Assembly: GCF_015291665.1 (NCBI RefSeq)
Contig: NZ_CP030048.1
Coordinates: forward strand, 3,968,001-4,032,000
Reading direction: 5' to 3'
Origin: Bradyrhizobium sp. CCBAU 53338
GTDB lineage: Bacteria > Pseudomonadota > Alphaproteobacteria > Rhizobiales > Xanthobacteraceae
Length of the DNA stretch: 64,000 nt
This document shows positions 22,641 through 32,800 of the stretch, one piece after another. Numbering within the stretch: position 1 is the stretch's first letter; each line of letters opens with the position of its first letter. Position numbers and translations under genes: made by a program. The notes under the pieces were generated by a model that did not search any database, was not told where the DNA came from, and was given only the letters and a program-made list of their open reading frames with translations.

Positions 22641-24467
22641 ATGTGCGGGATTGTCGGCATTCTCGGGCGCGAGCCGGTTGCAGAGCAATTGGTGGATTCG
22701 CTCAAACGTCTCGAATATCGCGGCTATGATTCCGCGGGCGTCGCCACGCTTGAAGGCAAGCATCTCGAGCGCCGCCGCGCCGAGGGCAAGCTGAAGAACC
22801 TGGAGAAGCGGCTGGAAGCCGAGCCGCTGAAGGGCACCACCGGCATCGGTCACACCCGGTGGGCCACCCACGGCAAGCCGACCGTCAACAATGCGCATCC
22901 GCATGCGACCGAGCGCGTCGCTGTGGTTCACAACGGCATCATCGAGAATTTCCGCGAGCTGCGCGAGGAGCTCGAGAAGAACGGCACGGTGTTCCACACC
23001 GAGACCGACACCGAGATCGTGCTGCATCTCGTCGACGACCTCCTGACCCGCGGCAACAAGCCGGTCGAAGCGGTGAAGCTGACGCTGGCGCGCCTTCGCG
23101 GCGCCTTCGCGCTCGGCTTCATCTTTGCCGGCGACGACGATCTCATGATCGGCGCCCGCAACGGCCCGCCGCTCGCGATCGGCTATGGCGACGGCGAGAT
23201 GTATCTCGGCTCGGACGCGATCGCGCTCGGCCCGTTCACCGACACGATCAGCTACCTCGAGGACGGCGACTGGGTCGTGCTGACCCGCAGGAGCGCCACG
23301 ATCTTCGACAAGGACGGCCAGGCCGTCGCGCGCGACAAGATCCGCCACGCCGCTTCGACCTCGCTGGTCGACAAGGCGAATTATCGCCACTTCATGGCGA
23401 AGGAGATCCACGAGCAGCCGGAAGTCGTCGGCCATACGCTGGCGCGCTACGTCGACATGGCGACCGAGCGTGTCTCGCTGCCGGTCAAGCTGCCGTTCGA
23501 CTTTAACGACATCCAGCGCATCAACATCACGGCTTGCGGCACCGCGAGCTACGCCGGCATCGTCGCAAAGTACTGGTTCGAGCGCTTTGCGCGACTGCCG
23601 GTCGAAGTCGACGTCGCCTCCGAGTTCCGTTACCGCGAAGCGCCGCTGCGCAAGGGCGATCTTGCGATCTTCATCTCGCAATCCGGCGAGACCGCCGACA
23701 CGCTGGCCGCCTTGCGCTACGCCAAGGCCGAGGGCGCGCACACCGTTGCCGTCGTCAACGTGCCGACCTCGACCATCGCGCGCGAGAGCGAGACCGTGCT
23801 GCAAACGCTGGCCGGCCCCGAGATCGGCGTCGCCTCGACCAAGGCCTTCACCTGCCAGCTCATGGTGCTGGCGAATCTGGCGATTGCCGCCGGCAAGGCC
23901 AGAGGCGAATTGTCCGAGCAGGACGAGACCAGGCTCGTCCACGGCCTCGTCGAGGTCCCGCGCCTGATGTCGGATGCGCTCACCACCGAGCCCCAGGTCG
24001 AGAAGCTCGCGCACCGGATCGCAAAATCCCGCGACGTGCTCTATCTCGGCCGCGGCACCAGCTTCCCGCTGGCACTGGAGGGCGCGCTGAAGCTGAAGGA
24101 AATCTCCTACATCCACGCCGAGGGCTATGCCGCCGGCGAGCTCAAGCACGGCCCGATCGCGCTGATCGACGAGACCATGCCTGTGGTGGTCATCGCGCCC
24201 CACGACCGCGTGTTCGAGAAAACCGTCTCCAACATGCAGGAGGTTGCCGCCCGCGGTGGCAACATCATCCTGATGACCGACGCCAAGGGTGCGGCGGAGG
24301 CGACGGTGGATTCGCTCGTCACCATCGTCATGCCCGACATGGCCGCGGCCTTCACGCCGATGGTCTATGCCGTCCCGGTGCAGCTGCTCGCCTATCATAC
24401 GGCCGTCGTGATGGGCACGGACGTCGACCAGCCGCGCAACCTCGCCAAGTCCGTGACCGTGGAATAG
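22641..24467 (+). CDS. glmS: Glutamine-fructose-6-phosphate aminotransferase (isomerizing)
   Basis: A 608-residue enzyme converting fructose-6-phosphate and glutamine to glucosamine-6-phosphate, the first step toward UDP-GlcNAc. MCGIVGILG gives the N-terminal nucleophile cysteine of the glutaminase domain, with the substrate-binding segments GHTRWATHG and HNGIIENF. Two SIS domains follow (ITACGTASYAG near residue 295 and LYLGRGTSFPLALEGALKLKEISYIHAE). The end, LAKSVTVE, is the family's conserved terminus. The ATG at 22641 must be the start because Cys2 must become N-terminal; an upstream TTG extension is not credible. I see no glmS ribozyme-like element in the 220-bp leader. Confidence 0.98.
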   Translation: MCGIVGILGREPVAEQLVDSLKRLEYRGYDSAGVATLEGKHLERRRAEGKLKNLEKRLEAEPLKGTTGIGHTRWATHGKPTVNNAHPHATERVAVVHNGIIENFRELREELEKNGTVFHTETDTEIVLHLVDDLLTRGNKPVEAVKLTLARLRGAFALGFIFAGDDDLMIGARNGPPLAIGYGDGEMYLGSDAIALGPFTDTISYLEDGDWVVLTRRSATIFDKDGQAVARDKIRHAASTSLVDKANYRHFMAKEIHEQPEVVGHTLARYVDMATERVSLPVKLPFDFNDIQRINITACGTASYAGIVAKYWFERFARLPVEVDVASEFRYREAPLRKGDLAIFISQSGETADTLAALRYAKAEGAHTVAVVNVPTSTIARESETVLQTLAGPEIGVASTKAFTCQLMVLANLAIAAGKARGELSEQDETRLVHGLVEVPRLMSDALTTEPQVEKLAHRIAKSRDVLYLGRGTSFPLALEGALKLKEISYIHAEGYAAGELKHGPIALIDETMPVVVIAPHDRVFEKTVSNMQEVAARGGNIILMTDAKGAAEATVDSLVTIVMPDMAAAFTPMVYAVPVQLLAYHTAVVMGTDVDQPRNLAKSVTVE

Positions 24468-24557
24468 GCAAGGGGGAATCCGGCCGGGACGCTTCGTGAT
24501 CTTCCAAAACCTGCTAGAAGACCCTAGCTTGTGCGAAGCGACCGACCTGGAACCCGA

Positions 24558-25328
24558 ATGACCGCCCGCGACGACGCGCCTGCGCCTCTTGACCCCGCCC
24601 CGGAACCGCATACCGGCCTGATGGGCCGTTTCCGCAATTATTTCCTGACCGGACTGATCGTCACCGGTCCGATTGCGATCACGCTGTACCTGGTCTGGTG
24701 GTTCGTCACCTGGGTCGATGGCGTGGTGCGACCCTTCGTGCCGCTGGCCTATCGGCCGGAAACCTATCTTCCCTACGGCGTTCCCGGTTGGGGACTGATT
24801 GTCGCATTCTTCACGCTGACCCTGGTCGGATTCCTCGCGGCGAACCTGATCGGCCGCACGCTGGTCGATGTCGGCGAGACGTTCCTGGGCCGGATCCCGG
24901 CCGTGCGTGCGATCTATCGCGGCCTGAAGCAGGTGTTCGAGACGCTTTTTTCGGGCAAGGGATCGAGCTTCCGCAAGGTCGGCCTCGTCGAGTTTCCATC
25001 GCCCGGCATGTGGTCGATCGTGCTGATCTCGCAATCGCCGAGCGAGGACATCGCGCGAAGCCTGCCCGGGCAGGAGGAGCATGTCTCGGTGTTTCTGCCG
25101 TGCTCGCCGAACCCGACCACCGGCTTCTTCTTCTACGTGCCCAAGAGCAAGATCATCGAGGTCGACCTCAGTGCCGAGGATGCGGCAACGCTGATCATGT
25201 CGGCCGGCGTGGTGCAGCCCGGCTCCGCGCCCGACCCGAAGAAGGCGGCTGCGCTCGCGGGCATGGCCAATGCAGCGCGCATTGCCAACGCCTCCACGCT
25301 CCAGCCCGAGCCTGCAAAGGTGGAGTAG
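24558..25328 (+). CDS. DUF502 family membrane protein
   Basis: A 256-residue protein with two membrane helices (NYFLTGLIVTGPIAITLYLVWWFV at about 28-51 and PGWGLIVAFFTLTLVGFLAANLIG at about 78-101). A cytosolic domain with the DUF502 pattern follows: IPAVRAIYRGLKQVFETLF, then FRKVGLVEFPSPGMWSIVLI and a terminal LIMSAGVVQPG. Family function is not established. The ATG was chosen at 24558; GTG 24531 would add a charged extension. It begins 90 bp after glmS and may be read from the same transcript. Confidence 0.85.
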   Translation: MTARDDAPAPLDPAPEPHTGLMGRFRNYFLTGLIVTGPIAITLYLVWWFVTWVDGVVRPFVPLAYRPETYLPYGVPGWGLIVAFFTLTLVGFLAANLIGRTLVDVGETFLGRIPAVRAIYRGLKQVFETLFSGKGSSFRKVGLVEFPSPGMWSIVLISQSPSEDIARSLPGQEEHVSVFLPCSPNPTTGFFFYVPKSKIIEVDLSAEDAATLIMSAGVVQPGSAPDPKKAAALAGMANAARIANASTLQPEPAKVE

Positions 25329-25436
25329 GGCTATTCCCCGGCGGGATGGCCTGGGGTCACGCGCGCGTTCGCGTCGTCTGCTAATGTTCCGGTCGAAACT
25401 GAGCGTCGCGCTCGGAAGTCGAACTGGAGTGCCCCG

Positions 25437-26294
25437 ATGTCGAAGACCATTGCGATCCTCGCGCCCGGTGCCATGGGCAGCGCGGTGGCGCGACGCTTGA
25501 GCGAAAACGGCGCGCGGGTGCTGACGTCGCTCAAGGGGCGCAGCGAGGCGACGCTGAAGCGGGCGGCGGATGCCGGCATGATCGGCGCCGAGGACGATGC
25601 GATCGCGGATGCCGACATCATTCTCTCGATCGTGCCGCCGGGCGAGGCGGTGGCGCTCGCCGAGCGGCTGGCGGCCCTGATCGTGAAGCGTGCGAAGAAG
25701 CCTGTCGTGGTCGACTGCAACGCCGTCAATGTCGATACGGTGAAGCGGATCGAGGAGATCATCGGATCGGCGCAGGCGCCCTTCGTCGACGGCGGCATCA
25801 TCGGCTTTCCGCCGCAGCCGGGCGGCAAGAGCCCGGCCTTCTACATGTCCGGAGAGCACGCCGGGGGTCTCGCGGTACTGAGGGATTTCGGGCTCGATCT
25901 GCGCATCGTCGAGGGGCCGGTCGGCGCCGCCTCCGCGCTCAAGATGTCCTACGCCGGGATCGTCAAAGGTCTCGCCGGCATCGGCTCGGCCATGGTGGTC
26001 GCTGCGACCAAGGCAGGGGCTGCCGATGCGCTCCGCGACGAGCTCGCGCTCAGCCAGCCCGCGATCCTGGCGCGGCTCGAGGTCGCGCTCCCTGACATGA
26101 TCCCGAAGGCCTATCGCTGGGTTGCGGAGATGCAGGAGATATCAGGCTTTCTCGGGCCGGATCATCCGGCCAGCCAGATCTACGAAGGCTTTGCCAAATG
26201 GTTCGAGCATCTGGCCGCCGACGCGAAAGGCGGGGCGGTCGATGCGTCGCTGTTGAAGGCGTTCGCCGCCAGTATCGCGAAGAAGAAGGCCTGA
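25437..26294 (+). CDS. NAD(P)-binding beta-hydroxyacid-type dehydrogenase with DUF1932 C-terminus
   Basis: A 285-residue oxidoreductase of the 6-phosphogluconate/3-hydroxyisobutyrate dehydrogenase superfamily. The Rossmann motif near the start is AILAPGAMGSAVARRLSENG; the family usually has GxGxMG, and here the first glycine is replaced by Ala-Pro. A conserved VDCNAVNVDTV replaces the usual DGSTV-type segment, and KMSYAGIVKGLAGIGSAM carries the predicted catalytic lysine. The C-terminal half resembles DUF1932 (PKAYRWVAEMQEISGFLG). Substrate unknown. It stands alone between DUF502 and the PanE-like gene. Confidence 0.82.
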   Translation: MSKTIAILAPGAMGSAVARRLSENGARVLTSLKGRSEATLKRAADAGMIGAEDDAIADADIILSIVPPGEAVALAERLAALIVKRAKKPVVVDCNAVNVDTVKRIEEIIGSAQAPFVDGGIIGFPPQPGGKSPAFYMSGEHAGGLAVLRDFGLDLRIVEGPVGAASALKMSYAGIVKGLAGIGSAMVVAATKAGAADALRDELALSQPAILARLEVALPDMIPKAYRWVAEMQEISGFLGPDHPASQIYEGFAKWFEHLAADAKGGAVDASLLKAFAASIAKKKA

Positions 26295-26358
26295 TCCTCA
26301 GTCATTCGGCAGCCAAAGCTTTGGCTGACCTGTCCGGGAGCATGACGCAGGAGCTGGA

Positions 26359-27288
26359 ATGAGAGTGCTGGTGATCGGCGCGGGAGCGCTCGGCGGTTAT
26401 TACGGAGCTTGCCTGGTCCGAGCAGGCGCCGACGTTACGTTTCTGGTGCGATCCGCACGGGCCGAGCAATTGCGGCGGGATGGATTGAGGGTCAAAAGCC
26501 CGCATGGCGATTTCGCCGTGCAGCCGAAGCTCCTCCAGGCAAACGAGCTCGAGGAGCCGTTCGACGTCGTGCTCGTCGGCGTAAAGGCCTATTCGCTCGA
26601 CGACGCGATGGATCAGTTCGCCCCGGCGGTTGGCGCCGGCACGATGATCTTGCCGATCCTGAACGGCTTGAAACATATCGATGCGCTGACGGCGAAGTTC
26701 GGCGCCGCGCACGTTCTCGGCGGGCTTGCGAATGTCAGCGCAGGGCTCGATGCGGATGGCCGCGTCGTTCAGTTCATGGCCAATCAGACGATTGTCTTTG
26801 GCGAGACCAAGGGGGCGCTGAGCGATCGCACGCTTGCTCTGGAAAAGCTGCTCGATGTCCCCGGTATCGACGTGCGCGCCAGCGAAGCGATCATGCAGGA
26901 CATGTGGGAGAAGTTCGTCCAGCTCTCGACGCTCGCCGGCATCACCTGCCTGATGCGCGCGAGCATCGGGGACATCCTGGCTGTGCCGAACGGCGAGCAA
27001 TCGATCTTCCGCCTGTTCGCGGAATGTTGTGCCGTTGCGACGGCTTCCGGCTTTGAACCGCGCGCCCCGTTCATCGAGTTCGACCGCAAACTGTTCACGA
27101 CGCCGGACTCGCCGCTCAAGGCTTCCATGCTGCGCGATATCGAGCGCGGCTCGATCACCGAGGCGGAGCATATCCTCGGCGACATGGCCAATCGGGCCCG
27201 CAAGCTGAATATCGACACGCCGCTGCTGGATCTCGCCCGGGCGCATGTCGCCGCCTACGAGGTTGGACGACGAAGGGCCGCGAGCTAG
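26359..27288 (+). CDS. 2-dehydropantoate 2-reductase family protein
   Basis: A 309-residue ApbA/PanE-like reductase. The N-terminal dinucleotide site is VIGAGALGGYYGACLVRAGADV. LVGVKAYSLDDAMDQFAP carries the lysine typical of the family, and NGLKHID plus the C-terminal helical domain (AEHILGDMANRARKLNIDTPLLD) complete the fold. PanE makes pantoate for CoA synthesis, but genomes of this group carry several paralogues, so the substrate is uncertain and no symbol is given. The stop codon overlaps that of recG by 4 bp in convergent orientation. Confidence 0.85.
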   Translation: MRVLVIGAGALGGYYGACLVRAGADVTFLVRSARAEQLRRDGLRVKSPHGDFAVQPKLLQANELEEPFDVVLVGVKAYSLDDAMDQFAPAVGAGTMILPILNGLKHIDALTAKFGAAHVLGGLANVSAGLDADGRVVQFMANQTIVFGETKGALSDRTLALEKLLDVPGIDVRASEAIMQDMWEKFVQLSTLAGITCLMRASIGDILAVPNGEQSIFRLFAECCAVATASGFEPRAPFIEFDRKLFTTPDSPLKASMLRDIERGSITEAEHILGDMANRARKLNIDTPLLDLARAHVAAYEVGRRRAAS

Positions 27289-29393
27289 CCCGCGCCGATC
27301 AACGGGATCGCTTCGTCCCGCTCGTAGAGATACAGCAGGCAGCGCAGCGCCTCGCCGCGTTCGCCCTCCAGCTTCGGATCGTCCTTCATGATCCGCAATG
27401 CCTCGTCACGGGCCTGGGTGATGAGCTGGCCATGCACCTCCGAGCGCGCGATGCGGTAGCCGGGCAGGCCGCTCTGGCGCACGCCCAGCACGTCGCCTTC
27501 GCCGCGCAGCTTCAGGTCCTCCTCGGCGATGCGAAACCCGTCGGTGGTCTCGCGGATCACCTTCAGCCGCGCCTTCGACATTTCGCCGAGCGGCTCGCTG
27601 TAGAGCAGAATGCAGGTCGAGGCCTCCGAGCCGCGTCCGATGCGGCCGCGCAACTGGTGCAGCTGGGCAAGTCCAAAGCGCTCGGCGTTCTCGATCACCA
27701 TGATGGTTGCCGCCGGCACGTCGACGCCGACCTCGACGACGGTGGTCGCGACCAGAAGGCCGATCTCGTGCGCAGCGAACTGGCCCATCACGCGATCCTT
27801 CTCGGAGCCCTTCATCTGGCCGTGGACGAGGCCGGCGCGACCTCCAAAGCGCCTTTGCAGGCTTTCGAAACGCTTCGTCGCATTGGTGAGATGCTCGGTG
27901 CCTTCGGCCTCGGATTCCTCGACCAGGGGGCAGATCCAGTACACCAGCTTGCCGGATTCCAGCGCGCGGCCGACGCCGTCAATGACCTCGCCGAGCCGGC
28001 TCATGGCGACGGCGCGGGTGTCGATCGGCTGGCGGCCGGCTGGTTTTTCGCGCAGCTCCGAGATGTCCATGTCGCCGAAATAGGTCAGCACCAGCGTGCG
28101 CGGGATCGGCGTGGCGCTGAGCACCAGCACATCGACGGCTTCGCCCTTCGATGTCAGCGCCAGCCGCTCGCGTACGCCGAAGCGGTGCTGCTCGTCCACG
28201 ATCGCGAGCGCGAGATCTCTGAAGATCACATCGTCCTGGATCAGCGCATGGGTGCCGACGAGGAGATCGATCTCGCCTGCGGCGAGCTGCGTGATGATCT
28301 CGCGCCGCTCCTTGCCTTTTTCGCGGCCTGTGAGGATCGCGACCCGCATGCCGGCCCGCTCGGCGAGCGGCGCTATGGTCTTGATGTGCTGGCGCGCCAG
28401 GATTTCGGTCGGGGCCATCAGCGCGGCCTGCTTGCCGACTTCGGCGACGGCCGCGGCGGCCAGCAGCGCCACCACGGTCTTGCCCGAGCCGACGTCGCCC
28501 TGGAGCAGACGCAACATGCGTACGGGCTGCTTCAGGTCTTCGGCGATGGCGGCCGCGGCGTTGCGCTGGGATGGCGTGAGCGCATAGGGCAGGGCGTCGA
28601 TGATCTTGCTGCGAAGATGTCCGTCGCCGGCATTGCGCACGCCGGCGGGCCGTCGCAGTTGTGCGCGGATCAAGGCGAGCGCGAGCTGCCCGGCGAGCAA
28701 TTCGTCGAAGGCGAGGCGCGACCAGAAGCGCTGGTCGGGCAGGATGTCCGTGAGCTCGACCGGCTGGTGCACGCGATGGAGCGCTTCCGTAACAGGCGGG
28801 AAATTGCAGCGGCGCAGCACCTCCGGGCTGATCCATTCCGGCAGCGCGGGCAGCTTCTGCAGCGCCTGCGTAATCGCGCGGCGCAGCGAGCCGAGCGCGA
28901 GGCCCGTGGTGAGCGGGTAGACCGGATCTATCCCGGAGAGCTTTGCGATCGCGTCCTCGTCGAGCACGCGGTCGGGATGCACGATCTGCGGGATGCCGTC
29001 GTACATCTGGAGGGTGCCTGAGACGTAGCGCTTCTCGCCTATTGGGAGCAGCTTCTCGACATAGCCCGGCTTGGCGCGGAAGAACGTCAGCACGACATCG
29101 CCGGTGTCGTCGCTGGCATAGACCAGATACGGCGCGCGCGGATTGCGCGGCGGAGGCGGGCGGTGGCGATCGACCGTGACCTCGAGCGTCGCCATGGTTC
29201 CCTGCACCGCATCGCGGATCTTCGGCCGCGCCCGGCGGTCGATGACCTGGCTCGGCAGATGCAGCAACAGGTCGACCAGCCGCGGCGTCTCGCTGCGGCT
29301 GAGCAGGTATTGCAGCAGCTTGTCCTGCTTTGGACCGACGCCGGGCAGGCTGGTCACGGGAGCAAACAGCGGATTGAGCAGGCTGGGGCGCAT
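27285..29393 (-). CDS. recG: ATP-dependent DNA helicase RecG
   Basis: A 702-residue replication-fork-remodelling helicase. The N-terminal wedge domain begins at about residue 10 (TSLPGVGPKQDKLLQYLL). Walker A is GDVGSGKTVVALLAAA and Walker B is DEQHRFGV. Motif III SATPIPRTL, the helicase C-terminal TTVVEVGVDVPAATIMVIE and the RGRIGRG motif follow. Length agrees with E. coli RecG (693). ATG 29393 (MRPSLLNPLFAPVTSLPGVG) was chosen. A longer frame reaches 29444, but its first 17 codons are encoded by an intergenic repeat and are not protein-like. Confidence 0.97.
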   Translation of the reverse strand: MRPSLLNPLFAPVTSLPGVGPKQDKLLQYLLSRSETPRLVDLLLHLPSQVIDRRARPKIRDAVQGTMATLEVTVDRHRPPPPRNPRAPYLVYASDDTGDVVLTFFRAKPGYVEKLLPIGEKRYVSGTLQMYDGIPQIVHPDRVLDEDAIAKLSGIDPVYPLTTGLALGSLRRAITQALQKLPALPEWISPEVLRRCNFPPVTEALHRVHQPVELTDILPDQRFWSRLAFDELLAGQLALALIRAQLRRPAGVRNAGDGHLRSKIIDALPYALTPSQRNAAAAIAEDLKQPVRMLRLLQGDVGSGKTVVALLAAAAVAEVGKQAALMAPTEILARQHIKTIAPLAERAGMRVAILTGREKGKERREIITQLAAGEIDLLVGTHALIQDDVIFRDLALAIVDEQHRFGVRERLALTSKGEAVDVLVLSATPIPRTLVLTYFGDMDISELREKPAGRQPIDTRAVAMSRLGEVIDGVGRALESGKLVYWICPLVEESEAEGTEHLTNATKRFESLQRRFGGRAGLVHGQMKGSEKDRVMGQFAAHEIGLLVATTVVEVGVDVPAATIMVIENAERFGLAQLHQLRGRIGRGSEASTCILLYSEPLGEMSKARLKVIRETTDGFRIAEEDLKLRGEGDVLGVRQSGLPGYRIARSEVHGQLITQARDEALRIMKDDPKLEGERGEALRCLLYLYERDEAIPLIGAG

Positions 29394-29406
29394 TCTCGCA
29401 ACATTC

Positions 29407-29479
29407 GTCATGCGCGGGCTCGACCCGCGCATCCATCTTTTCAAGGACGATGGATTGCCGGGTCAAGCCCGGCAATGAC
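29407..29479. repeat. Imperfect intergenic inverted repeat, rhizobial type
   Basis: The arms GTCATGCGCGGGCTCGACC and GGGTCAAGCCCGGCAATGAC flank a core with ATCCATC/GATGGAT. The element resembles short palindromes dispersed through Bradyrhizobium genomes. It lies between divergent recG and sdhE. Confidence 0.75.
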
Positions 29480-29586
29480 AGTCCCCAAACAATTGCAAGA
29501 ACAAAGGGCTGACACGGCAGGTTCGAGTGGCTATATCACCCCGGCCCGGCACGTCCGGGCTTTCGGCGTTTGACTGGATTTGAGAC

Positions 29587-29877
29587 ATGACGGGAACGAC
29601 ACGATCGAGCAACGGGCTGGACGACCGCCGCAAGCGGCTGCTGTTCCGCTGCTGGCACCGCGGCACGCGCGAGATGGACCTGATCCTCGGCCGCTTCGCC
29701 GATGCCGAGATCGGCAACCTGTCTGAGGCCGAGCTGACCGAGCTCGAGACCCTGCTCGAGGTCAACGATCCCGATCTCTATGCCGCCATCACGGGTGACA
29801 AGCTGCTGCCAGCCGACGTCAACGGCGCGTTGTTCGCCCGCATCAAGGCGTTTCCGATTGCGGACGGCGACTTATGA
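29587..29877 (+). CDS. sdhE: SdhE/YgfY-type FAD assembly factor
   Basis: A 96-residue protein. The family signature RGTREMD (RGxxE) lies in helix 1-2, preceded by RRKRLLFRCWHRG and followed by ILGRFADAEIGNLSEAELTELETLL. SdhE proteins promote covalent attachment of FAD to succinate dehydrogenase. The product is acidic and all helical with no signal peptide. Its stop overlaps the mfd start (ATGA), so the two are co-translated. The recG-sdhE-mfd neighbourhood is familiar from alphaproteobacteria. Confidence 0.93.
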   Translation: MTGTTRSSNGLDDRRKRLLFRCWHRGTREMDLILGRFADAEIGNLSEAELTELETLLEVNDPDLYAAITGDKLLPADVNGALFARIKAFPIADGDL

Positions 29878-32800
29878 AGCTGGGCATGAAATCTCCGGCC
29901 GAGCTGCTGACGCCCGGCCGCGCGCTGACGCTTGCCAATGTTGCCGAGGGCGCCGAAGGCCTTATCGTCTCCGATCTCGCGCGGGCCGTTGCGGCGCGGC
30001 CGAAGAAGCCGGCCGTCAGCCTTGCGGTCGTCTGCCGCGACGGCGGACGCATGCAGCAGCTCGAACGGACGCTGCGATTCTTTGCGCCCGATCTGCCGGT
30101 GCTGACCTTTCCGGCCTGGGACTGCCAGCCCTATGACCGCGTTTCGCCGCATGGCGGCATCCTTGCGCAGCGCCTGACAACGCTGGCACGGCTCGCCGCG
30201 CTCACCGGCAGTGACAAGCCGCTGATCGTCCTGACGACGGTGAACGCCGTCGTGCAGCGCGTACCCGCGCGCGAGCTGGTCGCCGCCCAGGCACTCTCGG
30301 TCGCGCCCGGCAATGTCGTGCCGATGGACACCATCGTCGCCTGGCTCGAGCACAACGGCTACAACCGTTCCTCGACCGTGCGCGAACCCGGCGAGTACGC
30401 CGTGCGTGGCGGCATTCTCGATCTGTTTCCGGCCGGGCTCGAGCAGCCTGTTCGCTTCGACTTCTTCGGCGACAGCCTGGAATCGATACGCTCGTTCGAT
30501 GCCGAGACGCAGCGCACGCTGCTCGACATGCGCTCGCTCGATCTTGTGCCGATCTCGGAATTCCAGCTCGTCACCGATACCATCCGCCGTTTCCGCATGG
30601 GCTATGTCGCCGAGTTCGGTGCGCCCGAGCGGGACGATGCGCTCTACGAGGCCGTCAGCGAAGGCCGCCGCCACCCTGGTATGGAGCACTGGCTGCCGCT
30701 GTTCCAGGACCGCATGGACACGCTGTTCGATTATCTGCAGGGCGCCGCGGTTGCGATCGAGCCGCAGGCCGAGGACGCCGTCCGCGAGCGCTTCAAGCAG
30801 ATCCAGGACTATTACGAGGCCCGCCGCGATGCGATGGAGCATCCGGGCGGTGGCGCCATCTACAAGCCGCTGCCGCCGGATCGGCTCTATCTGACCGAGG
30901 AGGAGTGGGGCAAGCGCGAACGCGACATGCCGCTGATCCGGCTGACGGCCTTCTCCGTGCCGGCCGACGGCACCAGCGTCGTCGACGCCGGCGCGCGCAA
31001 GGGCCGCGACTTTGCGCCCGAGCGTAACGATACCACGGTCAACGTGTTCGAATCCGTCGTCAGCCACGTCATGGCGCTGCAAGCCCAACGCAAGAAGGTC
31101 GTGATCGCGCTGTGGAGCGAAGGCTCGCGCGACCGCATGACCTCGATGCTGCGCGATCACAAGCTTGCTCACACCACCAGCGTCAACGCCTGGCGGACGG
31201 TGCAGGCAACCCCGCGCAACGAGACCATGCTGGCCGTGCTCGGGCTCGAAAGCGGCTTCGAGACCGACGAGATCGCTGTCATCAGCGAGCAGGATATCCT
31301 GGGCGATCGTCTGGTGCGGCCGCGCAAGGCGAGCCGCAAGCTCGACAATTTCATCTCGGAGGTCACGAGCCTCACCGCCGGCGACATCGTCGTCCACGTC
31401 GATCACGGCATCGGTCGCTTCATTGGCCTGCAGACCCTCGACGTCGCCGGCGCGCCGCATGACTGTCTCGAGCTGCATTATGCCGCCGAGACCAAGCTGT
31501 TCCTGCCGGTCGAGAACATCGAACTGCTGTCGCGCTACGGCTCCGACCAGACCGCGGTCGAGCTTGATCGCCTTGGCGGCTCCGGCTGGCAGACCCGCAA
31601 GGCCAAACTCAAGAACCGTATCCGCGAGATCGCAGGCGAGTTGATCAAGATCGCCGCCGCGCGCCATCTGCACGAGGCGCCCAAACTGCCGGTGCAGCAG
31701 GGCCTCTATGACGAGTTCTGCGCGCGTTTCCCTTATGACGAGACCGAAGACCAGCTCGGGGCGATCGAATCCACGCTGAAGGACCTCGAGCTCGGCCGTC
31801 CCATGGACCGGCTGATCTGCGGCGACGTCGGCTTCGGCAAGACCGAGGTGGCGCTGCGCGCTGCGTTCGCCGTCGCGCTCGAAGGCAAGCAGGTCGCGGT
31901 CGTGGTGCCGACCACGCTGCTGGCGCGCCAGCACGCCAAAACCTTCACCGAGCGATTCAAGGGTTTTCCGGTGAATGTGGCGCAGGCCTCGCGCCTGGTC
32001 GCGACCAAGGAGCTCAACCTGGTCAAGAAGGGCATCGCCGACGGTTCGGTCGATATCGTCGTCGGCACCCACGCGCTGCTCGGCAAGGCGATCAAGTTCC
32101 GCGATCTCGGCCTCGTCATCGTCGACGAGGAGCAGCACTTTGGCGTCACGCACAAGGAGCGACTGAAGGCGCTGCGCTCCGAGGTGCATGTGCTGACGCT
32201 GTCGGCAACCCCGATCCCGCGCACGCTGCAATTGGCGCTCACCGGCGTCCGCGAGCTCTCGATCATTGCTTCGCCCCCGGTCGATCGCCTGGCGGTCCGC
32301 ACTTTCGTTGCCCCGCACGATCCGTTGATGATCCGCGAGGCGCTGCTGCGCGAGCGCTATCGCGGCGGCCAGGCGTTCTACGTCGTGCCGCGCATCGACG
32401 ATCTCGCCGAGGTCAAGGATTTCCTCGACAAGAACGTGCCGGAGATGAAGGTCGCGGTCGCGCACGGGCAGATGCCGCCCGCGGTGATCGAGGACATCAT
32501 GACCGCGTTCTACGACGGCAAGTTCGACATCCTGCTCTCGACCACGATCGTCGAATCCGGCCTCGACATTCCCAACGCCAACACGCTGATCGTGCATCGC
32601 GCCGACATGTTCGGTCTCGCCCAGCTCTACCAGCTCCGCGGCCGCGTCGGCCGATCCAAGCTGCGGGCCTATGCGCTGTTCACGCTGCCGGCGCAGCAGA
32701 AGATCACCGCCCAGGCCGAGCGCCGGCTCACCGTGCTGCAATCGCTGGAGACGCTTGGCGCCGGCTTCCAACTCGCCTCGCATGACCTCGATATCCGCGG

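Noticed and set aside
22602..25859. A 1085-codon minus-strand frame opposite glmS and DUF502
   Set aside because: It spans two well-supported plus-strand genes and has antisense-type composition without recognisable motifs.
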